Shown piece by piece: positions 1-10,554 of a DNA stretch of 64,000 nt. Source of the DNA: Canna indica (Eukaryota; Streptophyta; Magnoliopsida; Zingiberales; Cannaceae). Where the stretch lies: the NCBI GenBank assembly GCA_034359265.1, contig CP136891.1, positions 87,810,001 to 87,874,000 on the forward strand, given 5' to 3'. The notes under the pieces were generated by a model. That model was given only the letters and a program-made list of their open reading frames with translations, did no database searches and had not been told where the DNA came from. The number at the start of each line of letters is the position of its first letter. The stretch's first letter is position 1. The translations under genes and the position numbers were made by a program.

Positions 1-856
1 TAACACAGCAAATGCAGAACCCTGCTATAAATGTCTACGTCAATTTAACAGCACAGTGCAAGGAGAAATAGGTTGCACAAGTGAGTGCCACATGCTATCC
101 AAAAGTCAGCCTTATAAAGAATCATCAAGATAAGGAGGAACAGATATAGAATGAGTATGTTGAATCTTTAGTAGCAACTATGCTATGTTATAATGGTAAT
201 GACGTAGTAAGTACTTACTGAGAATGATAATAGGGCCCCTTCTTAATGACTTAAGCTTATGGAAAAGATGATCAACCAATCAATTTGAACATGGTGTTAG
301 AGTAGGAAGTCCTAAATTCGACACTACAAGCATTAGTAATTAAAAAGTAATAATAAAATAAAACACCACCAATAAGTTAAGACAGTCCAAGTGTTGGCCT
401 TGGAACAACTTACTCCATTCCGCTCATACCACACATAGGAAAGAGTGTTAAAAAATTATACATGTGAATAAATATATCAATTTCAAATATATACATTTAA
501 ACGTGTTCTATCTGCATTAACTACCTATAGTTACTTACTCGTCCTACAATAACCACCGCCTTCAAATCCACAAGGTGGAACAGATTTTGAACAGAACAGC
601 TGGAAAGGTTAGTGTGATTGTGTGAAGACATCGAAACCACATCTTTTTCTTCACTTACTAATGGTCAAATTTTACATTTAATCTTAAACACACTCCTCTC
701 TTTAAAATTTATATTACATAAACTTCTAAAAGCACGAGCATTTGTCGCGTATGCTAAATGGAGCTAAAAATAAACTGAAGAAGGCCAAGAACTACACAAG
801 TAAATGCATTCGTCAGGCCCATTTTATCAGCTATCAACAAACTGAGCATAGTTTAC
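1..856. other. Probable intron of the leftmost gene
   Basis: AT-rich DNA lying immediately downstream, in minus-strand sense, of the splice donor that ends the second exon of the leftmost gene. I searched both strands and found no further exon with convincing splice sites and no transposon ends. It is best read as intron sequence of that gene, but this is inference from position. Confidence 0.4.
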
Positions 857-1288
857 CTCGATAGAAGCACTTAAAAGCATCGGGATTGTACTTGACGACC
901 TCTTGATATAGCCTTGAACAGTCCCCCGGGTCATTAGAAACAACGCTTTCATTATCCTTGAGATTTCTACATGACAAACAAAAATTTGGATAAGATAACC
1001 CAGACTTCTCATGAACGAAATCAAGCGCAGTAAACCTCGAAATGAGACTTACAAATAGCTGATATCGCAATTCCTGAGCAACTCGGCGATCGTTGCCACG
1101 TGCGCGAGGATCTCGGGGCGGTCGCCTGAGCGGGAGCCGGCGGGCACGTCGGAGAGCCCGAGCTGCTGGCCCACAGACCCGAAGCAGATGGGAAGCGATG
1201 GAAGAGACAAGGACGGGGCGATTTCCGAGTGGGAGGTGTTCGTAAGGCGGCAGTACCGCTCGAATCCGAGGTCCTGGTTGGACTCCAT
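857..1288 (-). CDS. 5' exons of an unidentified conserved plant protein (partial)
   Basis: Two coding exons on the minus strand. Exon 1 (1288-1053) starts with MESNQDLGFERYCRL and encodes 78 residues plus two bases. It ends at a strong GTAAGT donor. Exon 2 (966-857) follows a TAG acceptor, restores the frame and reads SYLNLKDNESVVSNDPG then CSRLYQEVVKYNPDAFKCFYR before another GT donor. The joined frame is open, and codon use is GC-rich in exon 1. The rest lies beyond the left edge or in undetected exons. I see no signal peptide or membrane segment. The reading frame looks like genuine protein, but I could not name the family; no function is assigned. Confidence 0.6.
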
Positions 1289-1700
1289 GGATCAGGCGAC
1301 CGCCAGGATCGCGAGCAATGAGATCGAATTCGAGCTCAAATACCGCAGGATTAGGGCAGATTCGCGGAGACCAATTAGGGATTCTTTGGAGAGAAACCCT
1401 AATAATTTGGGGGAGGGGACGAAGTCAAAGTGTTCGGAGGGAGCGAGTGAAATAAGGAAGAGGTAGGGAAGAGGGAATTCGAGAGGGCAAAGAGCGGTTT
1501 GCCGGAGCTGGGCCCACTTAAATAGGGTCGGAGGGATGGGCGAAGACGAAGCTGTTTGCCATTTGCATTTCAGCCCTCGTCGTTTGTTTTATTAACAGTT
1601 GAGGGAGACGGAAGACGGTGGCTTCCTGCGGAAGCAAGAGCCAAGAGGGCTATGTCTGAAATTTTAAGAAGTGACTGGGAGGGAAATGACATTCGCGATG
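1289..1700 (-). promoter_or_regulatory. Probable 5' UTR and promoter of the leftmost gene
   Basis: GC-richer DNA (about 1289-1520) directly upstream of the ATG at 1288 on the minus strand, giving way to AT-rich DNA after about 1700. The composition suits a 5' leader and core promoter. No TATA box stands out. Short plus-strand frames here (for example 1188-1466) overlap the coding exon in antisense and look like shadows. Confidence 0.3.
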
Positions 1701-2697
1701 ACTACTATACCCTGTCAATCTTTTCTATGTTCTTTCTGCCTCGTGTCTTTTCGAATTTTCCTTGAATAATATTGTTAGTGATTTTTTAAAAATAATGTAA
1801 TTGGGAAGAACAAAGAAATATGAACGCTTCGCATTACTCGAATAATTGAATGTTTAATGATAATTTACATAGGGCAGTGAAGAAGAAAAAATTGCAGATA
1901 AGTGTTCTTTAAAGTTTTGTGGATATTAATTATCCGAAGAAGTAGATATTTTGAGACACTAATTCATTTCCCTCCACTTTTAAAGATTAATTTCGTTAAT
2001 TGCAACAAAATAGAATTAAATAATACTATTTATCATCTGTTGTAGATAAATTTTTTATTATATAAAATATCAAATAGATGCTAACAGAAAAAGAAATTTC
2101 CCAGTGAGAACTTTCATAAATAAGTATTTACTTAAATTAGCTGCGGTACTCGTGTTTTGCACTATTAACGTGTAATTTTAAAAATAAAAAATTTTGAAAT
2201 TGAATGTATATTTTAATATATATTTATATACAAGTATATAGTTTATTATTTTTTAAAAAATATATTCATAATAATTAAAATTAAATATTTTCTATACATG
2301 TACATATTTTTAGAAATAAGTTACAATATTATTATGATATTAAAAAAATATTTTAAAAATAAAAGTGGGGTAAAAAAAATTATTACAAATTTAAGTGGGG
2401 TAAAAATTTGGGAGGAAAAAATTAGATGATGAAAATGGAAAAAATTTGAGGGGATGGGTAAAAATAAAAATATAAGTGGAGTATAAATAAAGATAAAAAT
2501 TTGAGAGAGTTGATAGAGTTTATGTGGGAATGAATCGTTTCTTATATATATATATATATATATTATTACAAATTTTAATTTGCGGTTAATTAGTTGGAGT
2601 AACCCGCGCACTGTAACTTGAAATTAATTTTTGCGCGTCCACGTAAGCCATAAGCACCGTGCCACATTGTGTTTTGAGAAAAACACTAATATTTAAC
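1700..2697. other. AT-rich intergenic DNA with a (TA)n tract
   Basis: No gene-like reading frame. It contains homopolymer-rich stretches and a perfect TA dinucleotide run at about 2543-2562. I see no clear transposon ends before 2698. Confidence 0.6.
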
Positions 2698-3154
2698 GGG
2701 AAATTGTCATAAAAAATACGAACATTGCTCTCTCTTTTTTCTATTTTAAGCACGATTTTTTTTCATAAATATACATAATTTTTTAAATTCATTATAACAT
2801 TTTGGCATGATGTGGCCATCAATTTAAATAGTGATGTTATGGCAATAACGTGGTTAACCGTTATTGTGGAATCACACTCACTAACCGAGTTGAGTCGAAA
2901 TGACAAATTACCATTGAGTGTCATTTTCGACCCTCATAGCCCTCAAAATGGTAATTTGTTATTATGCTCGTACTCAGCTAGTAAGTGTGATGTCATGTCA
3001 TCAACAATTAGTTATATTATCGTCATTAACGTGATATATTAGTATTTTCGGCTAAATTTGACGGGTCAAGTCAAAGTCATGCAAAAAATGTGATAATGAA
3101 TTCGAAGTTTGTATATTTGCACGCAAAAAGATGAGCATTATTCAGCAATTTATC
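2698..3154. mobile_element. Fold-back MITE (palindromic over its whole length)
   Basis: The left half pairs with the reverse complement of the right half. Examples are AATTCATTATAACATTTT near 2790 against AATTCATTATCACATTTT read on the minus strand near 3095, and CACACTCACTAACCGAGT near 2875 against CACACTTACTAGCTGAGT near 2985. The centre is near 2930. The left end GGGAAATTG resembles Mutator-type MITE ends, but no clean target duplication is visible. The right end abuts the next inverted-repeat unit, so the two elements may be nested. Confidence 0.5.
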
Positions 3155-3310
3155 AAATTCAAATTTTGGAAATGAGAAATTCTCAAAATTAGATTTGAAG
3201 TTTCAAAATTCTCTAAATCAAAATTTAGTTGATCGAATACTCATTTTAACTTAGGGTCAAAGTCTCTAACCAATTATAAACTTTTGTTAAAAATTAAATA
3301 AAATATAAAA

Positions 3311-3352
<42 letters not shown>

Positions 3353-4170
3353 AAAAAGGATGTGTTAGAGTCTAAAAAATAAAATTTCAAATTATCTAAT
3401 TCATTAGAGAATTATGCACATGTCTATAAATCTAAGTTTAAATAAAAAATTATGAATTTTTTTGATGAATCTTTTTTTGAACCACGACATATCTTTTATA
3501 TTTTAAAATTTGTTATTAATTATTATTTTTTTTAATTATAAAACTATTATAGACTTTGGGTAAAAGTCCTTAATGCATTAGAGACTTTTATCCAAAGTCT
3601 ATAAAATTAATTTTTAATTAAAAATAATGAAATATTTTTTTATCCAAAATTTTTTTGATAGACTCCAGCACATTTTTTATATCACATATATATTATTTGT
3701 GAATTAAATTAAATTTTTATAATTATAAAATTATTATAAACATAAGTCTTTAACTCCTTAAAGAGTTTTTGACAAAGTCTACAATAACTTTATATATATT
3801 TTTAAAAAATATTTTAATTTATGAAATAATTTTTTAATTATACAAAAGATGTCCTATGATCAAAAAAATATTTTTTACATCAAAATATTTTATAATTTTG
3901 GATTTATAGACTGTGTGCAAAAATCTTTAATACATTAGATAATTTGAAAAATATATTTTTTATTCTCTAATATCTTATTTTTATCATAAAAAATATTTTA
4001 TAAATTAATTTTTTTTAATATATTTTTTTATAATTTTTGACCAAATGTTAGAAACTTTCGCCAAGGATAATATAGGTATCCGATCCACTAAATTTTAGTT
4101 TGGAGACTTTTGAATCTTCAAATTCGATTTTAAGAATTTCTAATTCCCAAATTCGAATTTGGTAAATTGC
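3145..4170. mobile_element. Non-autonomous element with about 120-bp terminal inverted repeats
   Basis: The first about 120 bp, starting GCAATTTATCAAATTC, match the reverse complement of the last about 120 bp, which reads GCAATTTACCAAATTC. Identity by eye is about 75-80 percent. The interior has no coding capacity. It holds a long TA dinucleotide run (about 3314-3349) and degenerate repeats built on the word AAAGTCT (3545-3606, 3725-3790, 3905-3955). The target duplication is not resolved. Its first 10 bp coincide with the right end of the preceding fold-back unit. Confidence 0.5.
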
Positions 4171-4872
4171 AGGAAATACAAAAGAAATAAAATTATTGCT
4201 ATTCCACAAGTGTAAGCATGACTTACAAAAGACAAAAAAATATTTTAGATCATTTGTCCAGCATCCTAATTATATATATAATTATATATTTCATAAACTA
4301 ACTTCATTTCCAGCACAAAAATTGTTTGAGGCAAGGAATTTAATTTATAAAGTTAAACTCCTATGTATTAATTTTTCATAATATATTTGATCGAAGAATT
4401 AATATAATATATTTGATTGAAACGAATACTTCGTGTGCAGAGTACATATTAAATGATTAATATTTTTATAAAAAAATATATATTTATTTATATGAAAAAA
4501 TGATTTTTATTAGTTATATATATATAATTTAATATTTTATTATATATGAAAAATAAATTTTTATTTTAGGTTAATATGAAAAAATTATATATTTTATCCA
4601 AAAAATTAATTAAAATAAAATAAATACATCAATAATTTATGAATTATTCAATCTCATAATATCACGTTATAAATTCAAATTAAATGTAAAAAAATCAACC
4701 AAACACCGTGATAAAAATATTTTGTCAAACAAATACATCAGCCAAAATAGATCTTATTATTTTCTAAAGGATTGTTAACATCAAATATGGATTATTCCTA
4801 ATATTTGATATATGTATCTCATATTACTTAGAAAGACGAAGTAAAAGATATAAATATCCATCTTCTTCTTCC
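4171..4872. other. AT-rich intergenic DNA downstream of the expansin gene
   Basis: Very AT-rich, with no gene-like frame. It should include the expansin 3' UTR next to 4872. Nothing else is supported. Confidence 0.5.
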
Positions 4873-5759
4873 TCAGAACTGGCGACCCTCAAAGTTCTGC
4901 CCGAACTGCCAGTTCGCCGGCGCGACGTTGTCAGACTCCACCGTCCTGCCGTCGCCCGTCGTCACCCGGAAGGACAGGCTCTGCCCCACCAGCTGTGCGT
5001 TGGTCTGCCAGTTCTGTCCCCAGTTCCTTTTCATCTGAGCCCATCCGGTGCTCGATCCCTTCACCGCCATCGCCGTCACGACGCCGTCGCCGCCGACGTT
5101 GTAGACAAGCACCAGGATGAAGTTGGGGTTCCCCTTGATCTCGAACCGCATGCCGCCCTTCTTCACGCACTGCACGCGGCGGTACTGGACGGGAACGATG
5201 CCGGCGTGGTAGTCCTTGGTGATCTTGACGAACATCGGCATCGAGAGGTCGAAATGCTTCAGCGGCAGGTTGCACCACCCGCCATTGTCGTTGGGCTTCG
5301 ACGGGTTCGGCGGGCAGAAGTTGGTGGCGGTGATCTTGATACTCCCCGGCGCGCACCACTGCGGGGAGTCGACGCACTGTATCTCGTAGCAGGCGCCGCA
5401 GGTGGCGCCGTCGTTGAAGAGGGCCGTGCTCAGCGCCGCCGTCTCGAGCCCGTAGCCCTGGTCAAAGAGATTGCCGTACCCACACGCTCCCTCTGCGTAG
5501 GTATACGAATGCGTTCATATAGCGTCAGTAACTTAAACGGAAAGACGAAAATTTGAGGGTCTGGATTTAAGCATCTATGAAATGAAAGGCTAAGATATGT
5601 ACAATAAAAATACAAAAAATTACACGTACGCATGGTTTCCCCGCCGGACATGTCACCGTAGAAAGTTGCGTGGGCTTTGTCCCATTGAGCTCGTGCCACG
5701 GCAGCCATCATGGCTGCAGACACGATGACGATCAGCGACCCCATACTGACGAAAGCCAT
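4873..5759 (-). CDS. Alpha-expansin (EXPA family)
   Basis: Secreted wall-loosening protein that disrupts cellulose-glucan contacts without hydrolysis. Exon 1 is 5759-5630 and exon 2 is 5492-4873. The intron has a GTACGT donor and a GCAG acceptor, and splicing yields ETMQGACGYGN. The product is 249 aa, normal for the family. Residues 1-24 form a signal peptide (start MAFVSMGS). The six-stranded double-psi barrel region carries [26 protein letters not shown] and the HFD motif (LKHFDLS). The C-terminal CBM63-like domain carries the conserved tryptophans in [14 protein letters not shown] and ends [10 protein letters not shown]. The start is placed at the ATG at 5759 because the frame upstream has only a TTG. 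Coding DNA is strongly GC-rich. Only one intron is present, whereas many EXPA genes have two. The subfamily is not resolved; the spacing between the FYG and GACGYG motifs differs from the common GGDASGTMGG type. Confidence 0.95.
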
Positions 5760-6543
5760 TGCTGATGTCAATTGTGTGTTAATTTGATCGAAAAGGTATC
5801 AATTTATACCAAATTGTTGATTGGAATAAGGTAAATAATTAAGATGTTAAAAGGGCAGGTATACCGTATACAATGAGTGCAACAATTAACGGACGAGACA
5901 ATTAATTCGCAATTATTTATTCAGTGTCATGTTTGTATATATTTATATGTTAGATGGTAAACAAGGAATTCACCAATTTATTGCCAATTTAAAATGTGGA
6001 TGGTAATTGATACCAGTCATTGGCATGTTGCCACGTGGCATTCTATCTCCTCCTTCACTGTCGTGACAAAAAAACGTTTGAAGTCAAAGTTTTTACGTTT
6101 TTGAAAATTAACTGTCGTGACAAATAATTAATGAAAAAGCATATTTAGCTATTAAAATTATATTCCATCAATTTTTTTTTCGGGCAAACTTTTCGGTATT
6201 TTAGAACAACTTGTATTAATAAAATGCTAAATTGGTATAATATTATTTTTTTCAAGTATAATATAAATTTCAAAATTGTAAATAATGAGAAATAGTGGGA
6301 TATGTATTAGGTTCCATGAAAATGAATATATGCATTTATTGTAACTCCCAAAATAATGAAAAACGAATTTTCATAATTTAGTAGTGAATCATGTCCATTA
6401 ATGACATTTCTTTAGCATATTCAAATATATAATTCTCTACTGTATGATTATCAAATTCACTATATTTAAAATGTTACGCTCGGAAAGTTTTTAAAATGTG
6501 ATGGTAAAAGAACGTTGAGAAAATACATGCATATATGTTCATG
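5760..6543 (-). promoter_or_regulatory. Upstream region of the expansin gene
   Basis: AT-rich DNA upstream of the expansin ATG. The stretch tcaatttataccaaattg (5799-5816) lies about 40-60 bp upstream of the ATG and holds a possible TATA-like TATAAATTGA on the minus strand. No other gene or clear regulatory element is seen. Confidence 0.3.
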
Positions 6544-6765
6544 TAGGGATGAAAACGATTTGATCAATTATATTTTTTATGGTTAATTAAAATTGAAGCT
6601 GTTTATAAATTTGTTAATCGAAATTGAAATAGTTCGATTTTAAAAAATTAATATTCAAAATTGAAAATCGAATTTTTTTAAAAATTAATATTCAAAATTA
6701 AAATTGAATTTTGCGATTCGATTAACCGATTAATCACGATTAACCAATTTCAATTGTCACCCTTA
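6544..6765. mobile_element. Degenerate hAT-like MITE
   Basis: About 222 bp beginning TAGGGATGAAAACGATT and ending, on the opposite strand, TAAGGGTGACAATTGAAATT. These look like the TAGGGRTGA ends of other MITEs in the window. The interior is built from ATTAACCGATTAATC-like words. Possible 8-bp flanks match poorly, so the boundaries are tentative. A related copy lies at about 61040-61471. Confidence 0.4.
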
Positions 6766-7786
6766 TATTTTTCGGTTGTAATGAGAATATGCCACGTGAC
6801 TGTCAAACAAGTGTTAAGCTGTAGCTAATTATTCAATGTAATTATTTACAGAGATAGGAAGAAACCATGGCTATCAAGTGGTTATATATCTTGGCAAGCA
6901 ATAATTATTTAAAGTTTGTTTCTGAGCTTTTTTTTTGTTGGGATACTCAGAACTGGAACACCTAATCAAAGAAACCTAGGATCTTAATTGTATGGATAAG
7001 CTGTGAGAGAGTCTATCATTCTATCAGAGATGGGGAAGAGGATTACAAAATGGACTAAAATCAAACTCTATGATAATTTATCAATTTAATCAAAACAATT
7101 TCTTGAAATAGGTAAATTTGACCCTACACTGAATGAATATGACCAAAAAAATCAGTGAACCTGATTTAAAGAAATGAATAAATAAATATATCATATATAA
7201 GATTTCAAAAATTTCCATACCTCCTCAGCTTCAGTGTGATACTGTGATCGACAAAATATTGAAACTATTTTTTTTAATATTTATAATACACGTCATTATC
7301 TATGTTTGTTAAAATAAATATATATTTAAAAATATTGGAAACTCGTCTGGCATGGGATGATAACAAAAATAAATTTTCGCACAAGTCTATATGATGTGTA
7401 TTAAATATTATTAGGGTGAGCAAGTCTAAGCAACATGTATTTTTCACGATATTCATGTTCTATCATATATAGGAATGATCTTAGATTTTGAATCCAAAAT
7501 CTACTCGGAATATGTACTGTACCTTAGGTTCTGGTTGCCTCCGACGAAATCAATATGTTTATTTTTCTTTTTCTTTTTAATATATTATAATTTGATAAAT
7601 AAATAATAGTAGAAATATAAAATTGGAGCCCACACATACATAATATAGAATGTCGAATTAACGGATTTTGGATAATTGCCGTAGTGCATAATTTAGAATT
7701 GGATTTATTATATTACACTTAATCGGTCTTGGTTCCGAGCACTGATACGTTGGAATCGAAATTAGATTTTTTCTACCCGATACCGT
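6766..7786. other. AT-rich intergenic DNA
   Basis: No supported gene, RNA or transposon boundary. The short minus-strand frame at 7274-7456 is AT-driven and lacks any protein character. Confidence 0.5.
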
Positions 7787-7803
7787 GAACACCCCGTGAA
7801 ATT

Positions 7804-7999
7804 TTTTTTTTTGAAGTAAAACATTGTATTCAATTCATGAGTAAGAATAGAATACACAAGGAGGGAGAATCATAAAACATGAAAACCAAAAATATAAAAA
7901 GAAAAAAGAAAATATAGTCAACACCACAAATTTATAATCCACCTCAAACAATTATATTAAATCATTTTGTAAGTGTTGAGGAATGATAACATGAAATGA
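7804..7999 (-). mobile_element. 5'-truncated LINE (or SINE) insertion with 17-bp target duplication
   Basis: A 196-bp insert starts with a run of T (poly(A) in the minus orientation). It is bracketed by a perfect 17-bp direct repeat, GAACACCCCGTGAAATT, at 7787-7803 and 8000-8016. A variable-length target duplication plus a poly(A) tail is the signature of target-primed reverse transcription. The minus-strand tail reads ACAATGTTTTACTTC before the A run, like a plant L1 3' end. No Pol III A or B box is evident, so a truncated LINE is favoured over a SINE. Confidence 0.82.
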
Positions 8000-8052
8000 G
8001 AACACCCCGTGAAATTAACTACGCATCATCTGCTTTAGCGAAGTTTGGGTCT

Positions 8053-9513
8053 TCAATTTTCCTGTCTCATGGTTTCAACAACCCTCTCGAGATTTTTATG
8101 CGAAGACCCGCCTCCAACGACGCTTCTCCGAGCCTTGTCTCTCAACGCGAGCGCTCTCGCCTTTATTCCCTCGTCGCCCAGCAACTCCTCCAGCTTCCCT
8201 TTGATCCGCTCCCGCGAGATCAATCTTCCTCCGTCGTCGGGCTCCAAAGTCAATCCCGTCTTCCACACATCGCAGATGTAGATCTGGTTGAGGAACTGGT
8301 CGGTGAAGTAAGGCCAGCAGAGGAACGGAACCCCATTCCACAATCCCTCCAAGGTGGAGTTCCAGCCGCAGTGCGTCACGAAGCAAGCGATCGAAGGGTG
8401 CGCCAGAATCCGCTTCTGAGGCGACCAATCCACCATCCTCCCGCGGCCGCCGGTGCGCTCTCGGAAGTCGTCTAACCACGCCGCGGTCGGATCGTCCGCG
8501 ATCAGATCCGGTCTTACGACCCACAGGAATGGCCGCGAGGAAAGCTCGAGCCCGAGCGCGAGCTCTTCGAATTGGCGTCGGTCGAACACCGTGAAGCTCC
8601 CGAAGGCGACATAGATGACTGATCTGGCGGGCTGTTCGTCGAGCCAGTTCATGCAGCTCGTGTCCTCCGGCCAAAAGTTCCCCAGGTGTTTGTTGAAATG
8701 CGCGACTGAAAGCAAAGGCCCGACGGACAATATGTTGGGGAAGACAGCCAAGGTCGGCGATTCGATCTCGTTGAATGTGTTGCAGATGATAAATTCGGCA
8801 TGCTCGAGAAATTGATTGCCAGTGGTTACCAGTTCGAAGATGATCTTCTGGCCGTCGGAATCACCTGCGCAGTTCCATGCTAACCGAGTCGTGTTAATTA
8901 TCGGCATGCCCGGGTACAGCTGGAACTTCTCATTCTTTCTCGGAAGTCCTGCAGGCATGAAGAAAATTAGATGCATATCTGCAGCATCCATCACTATACT
9001 ACTAATTAAGCATCATTAATTCTTACCATATTCGTCGAGGATGCCGCTTTGGATCATCCTGGGAATACTCATCATCAAGGCGAGCATGGCCGCAGCTGCT
9101 GCCCAAAAACAGATCGCTCTGATGCCCATCTTCTTAGCCACTTTGAGAGCCCACGCCATATTTTCATCGGCAATAACCCACCTGATCTTTTTCCCTTCCG
9201 ACTCGCTTTGTGCTATGAGTTCTTCCAGGCACCCGGGCATGACTCTCATGAACCCATCTGCAAGCTTGCCGAGGTTGGTGCGGTCTTCGCCCGCGGCCAA
9301 TCCATCAGGAATGGAGACCATGTGAATTCCCTCAGCATCGACGTCGCTATTCATCTTGGAACAGGCGGCTACAATTCGGTCATGGTTGAACTCAGTGTTG
9401 ACGAAGGTGATCTTGAAGCCCTGCTCGACCAAGCGATGCGAGAGCTCCATCAAGGGGATTACATGGCCTTGAGCTGGAAAAGGAATGACAACCACGTGAG
9501 GAGAAGAAGCCAT
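8053..9513 (-). CDS. UDP-glycosyltransferase, UGT83A-like
   Basis: Family 1 glycosyltransferase that moves a sugar from a UDP-sugar to a small-molecule acceptor in the cytosol. Exon 1 is 9513-9027 and exon 2 is 8948-8053. The intron has a GTAAGA donor and a GCAG acceptor, giving DEYG/LPRKNEK in frame. The product is 460 aa. The catalytic histidine is His17 in FPAQGHV, with a likely partner Asp116 in VIADENMAW. The 44-residue PSPG box spans about residues 337-380: it starts WSPQ, contains THCGWNSTLEG and ends WPYFTDQ. The terminal Gln is typical of enzymes preferring UDP-glucose. The start MASSPHVVVIP is chosen because the motif spacing is right; an in-frame upstream start would add an unlikely leader. 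The N-terminal VNTEFNHDRI and IPDGL motifs resemble UGT83A1. The acceptor cannot be told from sequence. Confidence 0.93.
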
Positions 9514-9883
9514 TGCAGCAGAGCAACAAGTACTACTCTCTCGATGATCGATGGAACTCGGAAGGATGAATATCCCCCACACAGGTAATGAATTCTCTCA
9601 CGGATTCCACTCCATTATCTATTCTACTATAAAGTGGATTTAAAGCTTTGAAGCCAAGTAGCCAACCATGTTGCTGGATATCGAAACACACGTCTTGAGC
9701 ATTTGACTAAGGATGTGGTGTCTCTTGAATTTGTCAAGAACCACTCAGCTCCACTCCACCATACAAAAGAGATAAGATTCATACTGTCCTTTTTAATGAT
9801 CATTTGAGTCAATCCACTCAGAACAGAAAAATAGGAGGTTGAATACTGACAAGGTGTAGTAATTGTCACGCGACCGATTACAG
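9514..9883 (-). promoter_or_regulatory. Upstream region of the UGT gene
   Basis: Leader and promoter region of the minus-strand UGT. A small minus-strand frame at 9627-9869 has no recognisable domain. Nothing further is supported before the fold-back element at 9884. Confidence 0.3.
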
Positions 9884-10554
9884 AGAAATGCTACATCCTC
9901 CTAAAATTTCAGCAGCAAATATTGGACTCTTCTAAGCATTTAATATATTTTTTTTGTTTGAAATTTATTTGTTTCTCTATTAGGCATTTAGGCCTCTACT
10001 TTTCTCTTTCCTTCCACTAAATTTTCTTTTTTAATATAAATATTTTTTTTTCACACCCTATCATTGTATACTATTAAATTAATTTTCTATTAGAAAAATA
10101 ACATATATTTTTTAAATGAAAATATAAAAAAATAGTAAAATAAGCAAACAATAAATTATATGAATTTCCAAGTTCATCGTATATGAATCATCCTAATTCA
10201 TTATTTGCTTACTTTGCTATTTCTTTTTAATTTTTTTTGTCAAGAAAAAAGTATGTTAGTTTTCTAATCGAAAATTGGTTTAACCCCGTATAATGCTGGC
10301 TGGTGTGTGGAAAAAAAATGAAAAATGAATAAAACATTTAAAATTATAGGATGTGAAAAAAATAAAAAAAAACATTTATATTAAGATAGAGAAGTTAGTG
10401 GAAGGAGAGAGAAAATCAAGAGCATTGTAGAAAAAAAGAGTAAATTTCAAAGAAAAATAAACATTAAACGCTTACCCGAGCTAAATGATTGTCACATGTC
10501 ATGAGTCATTAGGAGGATTATTAAACTAAAATTTTAGGAGGATATAACATTTCT
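9884..10554. mobile_element. Large fold-back MITE, 671 bp
   Basis: The left end AGAAATGCTACATCCTCC matches the reverse complement of the right end, AGAAATGTTATATCCTCC. Pairing continues through most of the element: CTTTCCTTCCACTAA near 10010 pairs with CTCTCCTTCCACTAA read on the minus strand near 10400, and ATTAGAAAAATAACATA near 10087 pairs with ATTAGAAAACTAACATA read back from about 10270. The loop is near 10170-10190. There is no coding capacity. The target duplication is not resolved, so the superfamily is unassigned. Confidence 0.7.

Noticed and set aside
1188..1466. 92-codon plus-strand frame at the left end
   Set aside because: Antisense to the coding exon and leader of the minus-strand gene, with no domain.
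4931..5377. 148-codon minus-strand frame in the expansin gene
   Set aside because: Shifted-frame shadow of expansin exon 2; the true frame carries all family motifs.
8096..8674. 192-codon minus-strand frame overlapping the UGT
   Set aside because: Same strand, shifted frame inside UGT exon 2; Arg-rich shadow of a GC-rich gene.
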